Positions 1 through 7,256 of a DNA stretch of 64,000 nt are shown here, piece by piece. Where the stretch lies: positions 1 through 64,000 of the forward strand of contig CAZLXI010000004.1 of the NCBI GenBank assembly GCA_964563435.1. The letters run 5' to 3'. Under the pieces are notes generated by a model. It worked only from the letters and a program-made list of their open reading frames with translations. It searched no databases and was not told the DNA's origin. Source of the DNA: Leadbetterella sp964563435 (GTDB lineage: Bacteria > Bacteroidota > Bacteroidia > Cytophagales > Spirosomataceae). Numbering within the stretch: position 1 is the first letter of the stretch; the number at the start of each line of letters is the position of its first letter. Position numbers and translations under genes: made by a program.

Positions 1-44
1 TACTTGGATCAAACCCGGGAGAGTAGGTAGATGCCGGATATTTA
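1..44 (+). rRNA. rrf: 5S rRNA, 3' end only
   Basis: The first bases, with the segment GGGAGAGTAGGTAGATGCCG near position 17, match the conserved 3' part of bacterial 5S rRNA. Only about the last 40 nt are in the window. A strong hairpin terminator follows directly. The rest of an rRNA operon (16S-23S-5S) is inferred to lie upstream of the window. The exact 3' end is an estimate. Confidence 0.8.
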
Positions 45-50
45 TTGAGA

Positions 51-81
51 AGCCTGTCAGCTAACGCTGACGGGCTTTTTT
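51..81 (+). terminator. Rho-independent terminator of the rRNA operon
   Basis: A 10-bp stem (AGCCTGTCAG against CTGACGGGCT, one G-T pair) with a 6-nt loop is followed by six T. It sits just after the 5S rRNA end, as expected for the end of an rRNA operon. Confidence 0.85.
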
Positions 82-210
82 AGTTTGCGGGAGAGAGGGC
101 AGACGGCGGGTCTGGATAAGCAGGCACTTCCGCGGGTATATTTAATAAGAAATCAGAGTTCGACAAAGCCGAAACTCTGTTTCAGGGAGAACGGGGAAGG
201 AGTGTGGATA

Positions 211-399
211 CTAATTTTTTTTGGCCGCCTCCCAAGCTTTGTCATAGGCCTCTTGCTTCATTAATTTATCTTCGCTGGGGAAAAGATTAAAGACCCCTAT
301 TGGAGGGTTGTATTTTCCTTTCTTTTGATCCTCCACAGCTCTCTCGGTCGTAATTTTTACAACTTCTCTTTCAATTTGTTCTTTAGTGTTTTTACTCAT
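211..399 (-). CDS. Small hypothetical protein, 62 aa
   Basis: I do not recognise the family. The protein is charged and hydrophilic, with a Lys/Glu-rich N-terminal half, a short Pro-containing middle (NPPIGVFNLFPS) and a Lys-rich C-terminus (KAWEAAKKN). It has no signal peptide or membrane segment, so it is probably cytosolic. It starts with ATG and stands alone between the rRNA terminator and a divergent hypothetical gene. A bulged hairpin at about 154-181 lies past its stop and could act as a terminator. Its reality as a gene is inferred only from the intact frame and plausible composition. Confidence 0.5.
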   Translation of the reverse strand: MSKNTKEQIEREVVKITTERAVEDQKKGKYNPPIGVFNLFPSEDKLMKQEAYDKAWEAAKKN

Positions 400-497
400 A
401 GTTTTAATTAATTTTACAGAACAAATTTAATATTGGTGCAGGTTAGCCATTTTAGATATTCTATTTGATTTTTTGTCAAAAAAAATGCCTTTTCGTG

Positions 498-1349
498 ATG
501 AGTAATAAATATAGGATCTCGTCTAAGAAATTTGAGAAGTATCCGGCAGATTTGAAGGAGTCTATCATAGGGGAATTTGAGAAACTAAGTTCGGAAAAGA
601 ATATTGAACTGTTAACTACAGCAAACAACTTTGACCATATAAGTGATTTTATTAATGAAAAAACGAATAGCAAAATAAATCCTGAATGGTTAAGGAATTT
701 TTATTTTAACTATAGGGAGGTAAGAAGTAAACCGCTGAAAATAGCAACATTCGGCCCAATTTTAGAAGCATTTACCTATATATATAATTATAGTAGTAAA
801 ACTTGGGAAAAACTTAAAGATGAAAGACTTTTATTTTATTCTGGTTACAATAAATTTAAGGATCAACTTGACTTCTCAGAATCAATCAGTGGCTATATAG
901 GGGAATATAATTACTTTCTGCATTACAAAAACAATCCTTTATATAAAGATCCTTACGAAAACAGATTAGAAATCTTTGCTGACAATTCCGTTAAAATATA
1001 TAATCCATTTCTTAATAAATACTATTTTGGTTTTGCAATTATAAGAAACCATATTCTACAAATCATTTCTCCTGATATAGAAAACAAAATTAGAGGAATA
1101 GGCAATATACTTAATTTTAGAATAAATGAATATAAACGAAGAGCCATACTATTGCCGGGTTTGGCAATGACATTTGATAGCGAAAATAATCCGGTTGTTG
1201 TTCCTTCCCTCCTATGTTCCGATCCTGTAATCAAAAAAGACAGTAAGATAGTTTTAGCTTATTTTGAAAGATTCAGGGAAAATAATGAATTATCATGCCC
1301 ATCTCCAGAACAAATTGTTAATCTCATATATGAAATTGGGTTATTATAA
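498..1349 (+). CDS. Hypothetical protein with a divergent Bacteroidota N-terminal domain
   Basis: The protein is 283 aa from ATG 498; a TTG at 465 would add 11 residues but is less likely. Residues about 35-95 (FINEKTNSKINPEWLRNFYF, then a TFGPILEAFTYIY...TWEKLKDE segment) resemble the N-terminal domain of many uncharacterised Bacteroidota proteins, in which a 'sEfI.ektg..is..tLkr.wgy' helix pair is followed by 'tLdalarylGY.sWedF'. I infer that relation from memory of the pattern. The C-terminal 180 residues are unrecognised, with no signal peptide or membrane segment. The gene is clearly richer in A+T than the carbohydrate genes beside it, which suggests a different origin. Function unknown. 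Confidence 0.65.
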   Translation: MSNKYRISSKKFEKYPADLKESIIGEFEKLSSEKNIELLTTANNFDHISDFINEKTNSKINPEWLRNFYFNYREVRSKPLKIATFGPILEAFTYIYNYSSKTWEKLKDERLLFYSGYNKFKDQLDFSESISGYIGEYNYFLHYKNNPLYKDPYENRLEIFADNSVKIYNPFLNKYYFGFAIIRNHILQIISPDIENKIRGIGNILNFRINEYKRRAILLPGLAMTFDSENNPVVVPSLLCSDPVIKKDSKIVLAYFERFRENNELSCPSPEQIVNLIYEIGLL

Positions 1350-1415
1350 GGTATTTGTGAGCCCACTGAACTTTTTGTAAAGAGGTACTCCTGGTTTTTC
1401 AGATGTTCTCCACGG

Positions 1416-3335
1416 TCAGTCATCCGTGCGAAAAGGCGATGCCGGCAGACCCTCCCGATTGTATACGTTCGGGTTGACAGGATTATCCGCCCAGGCATAA
1501 CGCACATACTTTGGCTCGGGGATTTCGTCGTGCCATACCACGATCTTATCCCCTTCGATCCGGGCCCGGGCCCAGCGGAATTTTTTGTCTTCACCGGCGA
1601 TGGCAAATCCTGCGGGAGCCTCCCGGTCAGAAGTGACCAACCCGCTGCCCGTATGGTCAAATGAAAGCAGGATCCGGCTACCTTCGATGCTCGACGATCG
1701 GTAGACAGGCCCGGAATAGACCAGATCTTCGCCGTAGGCCAGCTTAGCGGCCGCCAGCGCCATTCTTTCACCCACATCCTTCTTGTTGTCGGGGTGAACG
1801 TCATTCCATTCACCGAGGTCAATGTTGACCGTCATGGCCGTGTAAGGAATTTTCAACGCTTTCAGCGTGGCTTCGCGGTGGCGGGCCCAGTTACTTTCTG
1901 AAGGCAGGTAATTATAATCCATAAAGCCGGGAAGTTGAGCGAAAATGACAGGGAGTTCCCGTTTTTCCCAGTGGTTTCTCCAATCGTTGATCAGGGCAGT
2001 TAACAGCGATTCGTACCGCTCAGCTCTTCCCGTATTGCTTTCCCCCTGGTACCAAAGCACTCCTTTTATTCCGTAATGAATCAGCGGATGGACCATTGCG
2101 TTATACAATGCTGTGGGCTGGTTTTGCAGCGCAATTGCCGGAGGGCCGGGAGCAGCCGGCTCAAATACCTCTCCCACTTTGTAATGCCAGGTGCCTTTTA
2201 AGTCGATGGTGTCTTTTCCGGCAAATAAACAGTAGGGTTTGTCGGGTACAAACCCGCCCTTGCCTCCATGGTTGGTTATACGTACCACAAAGATATTTTT
2301 ACCTGTTTTTAAGACATCATTTGCCACCTTGTATCTTCTTTGCGGGTACATATACCCGAAACCGCCCACCCGTTTCCCGTTAATGTACAGTTCATCGGCA
2401 TCTACAATTCTGCCTAACCAGACCCCGGCCTCTTTCCCGGTCATGGAAGCAGGCACATCGATCTCCTTTCTGTACCACATCACACCGTTCAGGTCACGTA
2501 CGCCCTGGTCTTCCCAGTAGCCCGGTACATTTATGGGTTTCCAACCCGTGGGCTGATAAGCCGTTTCGAACCATTGGGGAGTGGATTTTAGGCCCAGGTC
2601 ATTGGCCGGACGCGGACGGTTGGCCAGGGCTGCGATACGGTTGGTTTGATTAACGTAGGAGGTATCCTTGTTTTTAAGGAGGGTGGCCAGGATATCGTCA
2701 AAATTCTTTAAGCCTTCTTCACTGGTCCACGCTTCGATGGGAGTGCCGCCCCAGCTGGCATTGATGATACCTACCGGTACATTATATTTCCGGTGCAGAG
2801 TTCGCGCAAAGAAATAGGCTACAGCAGAAAACGGCCGAACCTTATCCCCTATGGCCGGCACCCATTCGCCGGAAGGCAGTTCCTCCGCCGGGGCAATGAG
2901 GTTGGTGGTATTGGGTACCCAGAATTGTCTGATCTGAGGGAAGTCGGCCTCTGCGATATCTTTGGCGTAGGTTACATCATGGATGTTCATCTGATGCACC
3001 ATGTTACTCTGCCCGGAGCAGAACCATACGTCGCCCAGAAGAACATCGTTTATAATGCTGGTGTTTTTCCCTTTGATGTTAATGGTGTGAGCGATTCCGT
3101 CGGCTGGCATGGGTGGAAATTCTACCTGCCATTTTCCATCGGCACCAGCTTTTGTATTGTACTTCTTTTTGTCAAACTGCACCGTCACTTTTTCGCCGGG
3201 GTGAGCCCAGCCCCAGATTTTAAGGGGGGTGTCGCGCTGAAGGATCATTCCGTCACTGACAATCGCCGGGAGTCTTACCTGGGCAAGGCAGGGGAATGTG
3301 GACAACCATACGAGAAGCAATACAATCTTTTTCAT
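1416..3335 (-). CDS. Sialate O-acetylesterase family protein, probable acetyl-xylan esterase
   Basis: This 639-aa exported enzyme probably removes acetyl groups from xylan or xylo-oligosaccharides in the periplasm. A signal peptide ends near residue 19 (CLAQ). The SGNH/SASA esterase core shows GQSNM with the likely nucleophile Ser110, the GGTPIEAW and WYQGESNT blocks, and a C-terminal DVHPDN block carrying the Asp/His pair. A jelly-roll insert (about residues 260-390, with PGYWEDQG, GVMWYRKEI and DELYINGKRVGG) resembles the sugar-binding domains of beta-galactosidases. It is the last gene of the xylan locus. The family is named for sialate deacetylation, but no sialate genes are present and the context supports xylan deacetylation; substrate is inferred. 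Confidence 0.82.
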   Translation of the reverse strand: MKKIVLLLVWLSTFPCLAQVRLPAIVSDGMILQRDTPLKIWGWAHPGEKVTVQFDKKKYNTKAGADGKWQVEFPPMPADGIAHTINIKGKNTSIINDVLLGDVWFCSGQSNMVHQMNIHDVTYAKDIAEADFPQIRQFWVPNTTNLIAPAEELPSGEWVPAIGDKVRPFSAVAYFFARTLHRKYNVPVGIINASWGGTPIEAWTSEEGLKNFDDILATLLKNKDTSYVNQTNRIAALANRPRPANDLGLKSTPQWFETAYQPTGWKPINVPGYWEDQGVRDLNGVMWYRKEIDVPASMTGKEAGVWLGRIVDADELYINGKRVGGFGYMYPQRRYKVANDVLKTGKNIFVVRITNHGGKGGFVPDKPYCLFAGKDTIDLKGTWHYKVGEVFEPAAPGPPAIALQNQPTALYNAMVHPLIHYGIKGVLWYQGESNTGRAERYESLLTALINDWRNHWEKRELPVIFAQLPGFMDYNYLPSESNWARHREATLKALKIPYTAMTVNIDLGEWNDVHPDNKKDVGERMALAAAKLAYGEDLVYSGPVYRSSSIEGSRILLSFDHTGSGLVTSDREAPAGFAIAGEDKKFRWARARIEGDKIVVWHDEIPEPKYVRYAWADNPVNPNVYNREGLPASPFRTDD

Positions 3336-3347
3336 AGGTATAAAAAT

Positions 3348-3462
3348 TTAGCTGTTAGCAATTAGTAGTGAGGGCAGCCTGTTTTATTCATCTTCGGCCG
3401 GTGAAACGTCACCCGGAGGACGCTTCTAAAAGTGGTCCGCCACCCGGCTAATAGCTAACGAC
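3348..3462. repeat. Heptamer-type inverted repeat (TTAGCTG variant)
   Basis: The 144-bp gap between the GH43 and esterase genes holds degenerate 7-mers (TTAGCTG TTAGCAA TTAGTAG at 3348-3368) and a matching inverted segment (CTAATAGCTAACG at 3448-3460). The pattern resembles the other heptamer hairpins in the window but with a different core word. Function unknown; it could fold in the polycistronic mRNA. Confidence 0.5.
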
Positions 3463-3479
3463 TTATGGAGATAAAAGTT

Positions 3480-4523
3480 TCATTCGTCCGGCAAGTAAGG
3501 ATCAAGCGTTCGGATAAAACCGTTTTGATCGTACTCAATTTCAGCCATTTTGATGCTCCTTAAGTGGGTTACTCCCTGGCTTAAACTGCTGTCATGATAG
3601 AACAGGTACCATTTTCCGTCAAATTCGGCAATGGAATGATGGGAGGTCCAGCCCACTACGGGGTTGAGAATTCTGCCGGCATAGCGGAAAGGCCCGTAAG
3701 GGCTGTCACCGATGGCATAACACAAAAAGTGGGTGTCTCCGGTGGAGTAAGAGAAATAATATCTGCCCTTGTATTTATGCATCCAGGCCGCTTCAAAAAA
3801 GCGGCGGTTGGTATCTCCCTGTAACAGCAGATTTCCATCTTCATCCAGTATGACCAGATCTCTGGCACGTTCGGCAAACTCCAGCAGATCGCCGCTTAGT
3901 CTGGCTACTTTAGCACATAGGGCGGGTTCATTATTTTCAGGCAAATGGGCTAACGGACTTTCGGGTTGTTCTCCATTAAACGTGCCGGTACGCCAGCGCT
4001 GTAACTGCCCGCCCCAGATACCACCAAAATACATATAATAACTGCCGTCATCGTCTTTAAAAACAGCAGGGTCAATGGAAAAACTGTCTTTTATGGCTTC
4101 GGGCTGTGGCAAAAATGGCCCTGAAGGGGAGTCGCCGATGGCTACTCCTATTTTAAAAATGCCTTCGTAGTCTTTTGCAGGGAAAAAGAGATAATACTTT
4201 CCATCTTTTTCGGCGGCATCCGGCGCCCACATTTGTTTTTCGGCCCAGGGCACATCGTTTACATGCAGGACCTGACCATGATCGGTAACTTCCGCACCGG
4301 GTTTATCCATTGAAAACACATGATAGTCTTCCATGCAGAAATGGCCGCCGAGGTCGTCAAATGCCTCACCACCATCTACGTCATGAGAGGGGTAAATATA
4401 AATTCTTCCGTTAAAAACATGGGCGGAAGGGTCGGCCGTATAAAGATGACGGATGAGAGGCTGAGAAATAGCCCTCCGGTTGAGGTCGTCGAAATTGATA
4501 TGGTCGATGCTGTCTTCGGGCAT
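3480..4523 (-). CDS. Glycoside hydrolase family 43 (xylosidase/arabinofuranosidase type)
   Basis: At 347 aa this is a single-domain GH43 five-bladed propeller. It probably releases xylose or arabinose from short xylo-oligosaccharides. The likely catalytic base is the Asp in LYTADPSAHVF, the pKa modulator the Asp in FSIDPAVFKDDDGSYY, and the acid the Glu in FFEAAWMHKYKGRYY. There is no signal peptide, so it is probably cytosolic, acting after the MFS symporter gene that lies 5' of it in the operon. An ATG at 4523 fits the start. Xylosidase versus arabinofuranosidase cannot be settled from sequence alone. Confidence 0.88.
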   Translation of the reverse strand: MPEDSIDHINFDDLNRRAISQPLIRHLYTADPSAHVFNGRIYIYPSHDVDGGEAFDDLGGHFCMEDYHVFSMDKPGAEVTDHGQVLHVNDVPWAEKQMWAPDAAEKDGKYYLFFPAKDYEGIFKIGVAIGDSPSGPFLPQPEAIKDSFSIDPAVFKDDDGSYYMYFGGIWGGQLQRWRTGTFNGEQPESPLAHLPENNEPALCAKVARLSGDLLEFAERARDLVILDEDGNLLLQGDTNRRFFEAAWMHKYKGRYYFSYSTGDTHFLCYAIGDSPYGPFRYAGRILNPVVGWTSHHSIAEFDGKWYLFYHDSSLSQGVTHLRSIKMAEIEYDQNGFIRTLDPYLPDE

Positions 4524-4524
4524 T

Positions 4525-4558
4525 ATCTTTAATGATTAATTGTTAATGGTTAATTGGG
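4525..4558. repeat. Single heptamer repeat arm (TTAATGG variant)
   Basis: Four near-perfect 7-mers in a row (TTAATGA, TTAATTG, TTAATGG, TTAATTG) lie just upstream of the GH43 start. The same words form the two arms of the hairpin at 44865-44945. Here only one arm is present. Confidence 0.55.
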
Positions 4559-4601
4559 TTTATGAGGGTGCCTAAAAGTGTTAGTTAAGTTTATGGCCGG
4601 G

Positions 4602-4728
4602 GAAGATGTTCAAAAAATACGCAAAATGCAAGGCGTTGAGGATGAGGCCGAAGGAGCATACTAACAGTATGTGACTAAGGCCGAATTCCGAAAACAACGC
4701 AGCAGTTTGTATATTTTTTAACATCTTC
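4602..4728. repeat. 127-bp inverted-repeat element (MITE-like)
   Basis: Imperfect terminal inverted repeats of about 36 nt begin GAAGATGTTcAAAAAATAC and end GTATATTTTTTAACATCTTC. Inside are a second inverted pair (GGCGTTG/CAACGC), GAGGCCGAA-type words, and a central hairpin CATACT-aac-AGTATG at 4657-4671. The whole can fold into one long hairpin. It fills most of the gap between the MFS symporter and GH43 genes, and its right end supplies the symporter's TGA stop. From general recall, similar palindromic elements with the 'GGAGCATACT...AGTATG' centre occur in many bacterial genomes. Confidence 0.75.
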
Positions 4729-6124
4729 ACGAACGGCGTGATTTTAAATCGTGTTCAATTTGTACCTCGGTCTTTTTGTTGATCTCATAGAAAAACAAAA
4801 GACCCACGGCTAACAGGAAAGGAATGGCAGCAAAGATGCTCACTGTCAGCTTTATGCCCTGCACGGTTTCTTCCGATTGTACGGCATTGGGCACATAATG
4901 AAAGAGGTCGAGCAGGCCGGTGATGAAGCTTTGCCCGAGAGTAAGTCCGGCTTTCAATCCGACCATCATAGCGGAAAAGATGATGGCCGTGGCCCGCCGG
5001 TGGTTTTTCCATTCGCTGTAGTCGGCCACATCGGCGATCATGGCCCATAAGATAGGGGTTGAAATGCCGTAAAATAATCCGTGGATGATCTGCGACGCGA
5101 ATATCAGCTCAACAGACCCGGGGGCATATACGTAAAACATCAGGATAGGCAGGGTCGATAAGAACAGGGCCGCCATGAAGGTATCGCGCTTGCCGTATTT
5201 ATCCGCAAATCTTTTGGACAGCGTAATGCCGATGATCATAAAGATAATGCCCAGGCCGTTAAACAGGCTGAAACCTGTAGCCGCAGGATTTTCCAACTGA
5301 TTCAACCCGAAGGCAGAAAGAAAACGGGATAGAGCCTCCTTGCTGACATAGTTCTCAAAATAGTACAGGTAGGTACCGCCTTTCATCGCCAGGGTGATAA
5401 ATACCAGGATGGTAGCTATGAGCATGATCAGCCAGGGGCGGTTCCGGCTAAGGTCTTTGAGGTCCTGACCCAGGCTGGAGCGCTGTTCCCGTGCGGGCAC
5501 GATCCTCTCTTTGGTCGTGAAAAAAGTGATCAGCATCAGAACGGCCCCTATGATGGCCAGGTAGATCATTACCTTGGAGAAACCGGCCGCCTTATCGCCG
5601 TTGCCCACATATTCGATCACGGGGTACATCAGTGCCTGCACTGAGAACTGCGCTACCATGACTGCTACAAAGCGATAGGACGAAAGGCTGTTTCGCTCGC
5701 CCATATCGCCGGTGATCACTCCGCTTAGTGCGGCGTAGGGAAGGTTATTGGCGGCATAGAGAAAAAGCAGAACAGAATACGTGATAACCGCGTAGATCAC
5801 CTTGCCTTTTTCATCAAAATCAGGGGTAGTGAAAGCCATCAGGGCGGCCAGGCTTAAAGGTACAGCCGTGAACAGGATCCAGGGTCTGAACTTTCCCCAG
5901 CGAGTGTGGGTACGGTCAGCCAGCGCCCCGATAACGGGGTTAAAAGTAAAGGCAGCCACCATACCCACCGTAAAGATCACGGGAGTGGCCACTTCGGGCG
6001 CCAGGCCGTAAACGTCGGTATAGAAGTAGGCGAGGTAGGTCATCAGGGTTTGAAAGACCAGGTTGGCGGATAAGTCGCCCAGGCTATAGCCTACTTTCTC
6101 CAGCACCGATAATTTCTGATTCAT
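4727..6124 (-). CDS. GPH-family (MFS) sugar:cation symporter
   Basis: This 465-aa inner-membrane symporter of the glycoside-pentoside-hexuronide family probably imports xylo-oligosaccharides or aldouronic acids from periplasm to cytosol. The N-terminus (KVGYSLGDLSANLVFQT) and the loop GALADRTHTRWGKFRPWIL are typical of the family, and about 12 hydrophobic segments are visible. I chose ATG 6124 over the TTG at 6145 (which would overlap the upstream xylanase). It lies 1 nt after the GH10 stop at 6126, so translation is probably coupled. Its last codons run into the inverted-repeat element 4602-4728. Substrate is inferred from the locus. Confidence 0.85.
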   Translation of the reverse strand: MNQKLSVLEKVGYSLGDLSANLVFQTLMTYLAYFYTDVYGLAPEVATPVIFTVGMVAAFTFNPVIGALADRTHTRWGKFRPWILFTAVPLSLAALMAFTTPDFDEKGKVIYAVITYSVLLFLYAANNLPYAALSGVITGDMGERNSLSSYRFVAVMVAQFSVQALMYPVIEYVGNGDKAAGFSKVMIYLAIIGAVLMLITFFTTKERIVPAREQRSSLGQDLKDLSRNRPWLIMLIATILVFITLAMKGGTYLYYFENYVSKEALSRFLSAFGLNQLENPAATGFSLFNGLGIIFMIIGITLSKRFADKYGKRDTFMAALFLSTLPILMFYVYAPGSVELIFASQIIHGLFYGISTPILWAMIADVADYSEWKNHRRATAIIFSAMMVGLKAGLTLGQSFITGLLDLFHYVPNAVQSEETVQGIKLTVSIFAAIPFLLAVGLLFFYEINKKTEVQIEHDLKSRRS

Positions 6125-6125
6125 T

Positions 6126-7244
6126 TTAATCTTTTTTGAGGTCAATTACTTTGTAATAAGCTGGTTTAGGCTGATAGTTCCGGTCAAACAGCAGGGGGTG
6201 GTTGGTTCTTCCCGGAAGCGGCCAGCCGTTCAGCCAGCTCTGGCCGTCATTCACGCCCCAGAAAGTTACCCGGGTGATTTTGTCTTTATGCTTCAGAAAC
6301 AGCCTGAAGAGCGCCTCATAATCGCTGGCCAGCTGATCCTGAACACTGTCGGGCAGCCCGGCTGTATAGGGGTTCAGTGCAGGGTCATTCCGGGCGTTCA
6401 TCCGCTGGCTGACCTCCGCTCCGGTAAAATCGCGGGGCAGCACTTCCACGTCAAGTTCGGTGATCATGACCTGGATACCCAGGGCCGCGTATTCCAGGAT
6501 GCTGTCTTCAATCTCTTTTAACGGCACTTTGCCTACCTGCCAGTGCCCCTGGATGCCCACACCGTCAATTCTGACACCTGCTTCCTGGATTTGCCGGATC
6601 AGGCGGATGGTGCCGGCTCTTTTGGCAGGCTGCTCAATGTTATAATCGTTATAGTACAGCTCGGTATTGGGGGCGGCTTTTTGAGCCAGGCGGAAGGCTT
6701 CCGTAACGTAGTCGTCACCCAGTAGGCGGTGAAAAACGCTGTTACGCAGGGTGCCGTCCTCGTTCAGGGCTTCATTCACCACATCCCATCCCAGGATCTT
6801 CCGGTCATAATGCGCCGCCACCGTCTGAATATGACCGGTGAAAAAGGTTTCCAGAGAGTCTTTGCTTTTTATTTGCTGTGCGTAGGGTGGTAGCTGGCTG
6901 TGCCAGATCAGGGTATGGCCTATGACCGGCATGTCATTCTTCCGGGCGTACTCCACGAGCTGATCGCCCAGGCCAAAATCAAATTTCTCCCATTGCGGCT
7001 GAAGAAACATGCTTTTCATGCTGTTTTCCGCGGTCAGCACATTGAACTGTTTCCTGACCAGCGAGTCGGCCCGGGGATCCTTACCTTCGATCTGATCCGC
7101 ACTCAGCGCAGTTCCGATCAGAAAATGGTTGCTGAAAACCTCCTTTAAGACAGGTTGGTCTGTTGAAGGGTTCTGGCCGCCGGCGCATCCTGTCATAATG
7201 AAGGCGACGGTCAGGGTGCCGGGATAATACTTTATTTTTTTCAT
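6126..7244 (-). CDS. Endo-1,4-beta-xylanase, GH10, lipoprotein
   Basis: A 372-aa GH10 enzyme that cleaves the beta-1,4-xylan backbone. It starts with a lipoprotein signal (FIMTGC, lipid-bearing Cys20), so it is membrane-anchored. The acid/base is Glu158 in WDVVNEAL and the nucleophile is Glu263 in MITELDVEVL. Other GH10 marks are TAENSMK, GHTLIWHSQLP and VTFWGVNDGQSWL. It is a single catalytic domain with no binding module, unlike the larger GH10 at 14142-16205. It may finish off imported oligomers while the larger enzyme cuts polymer. It sits 12 nt after the GH115 gene. Confidence 0.95.
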   Translation of the reverse strand: MKKIKYYPGTLTVAFIMTGCAGGQNPSTDQPVLKEVFSNHFLIGTALSADQIEGKDPRADSLVRKQFNVLTAENSMKSMFLQPQWEKFDFGLGDQLVEYARKNDMPVIGHTLIWHSQLPPYAQQIKSKDSLETFFTGHIQTVAAHYDRKILGWDVVNEALNEDGTLRNSVFHRLLGDDYVTEAFRLAQKAAPNTELYYNDYNIEQPAKRAGTIRLIRQIQEAGVRIDGVGIQGHWQVGKVPLKEIEDSILEYAALGIQVMITELDVEVLPRDFTGAEVSQRMNARNDPALNPYTAGLPDSVQDQLASDYEALFRLFLKHKDKITRVTFWGVNDGQSWLNGWPLPGRTNHPLLFDRNYQPKPAYYKVIDLKKD

Positions 7245-7256
7245 ATCTGTAAAAAA

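Noticed and set aside
154..181. Hairpin CAGAGTT...AACTCTG as a terminator of the 62-aa gene
   Set aside because: The stem is bulged and the T-rich tail is poor, so it is only mentioned in the gene entry.
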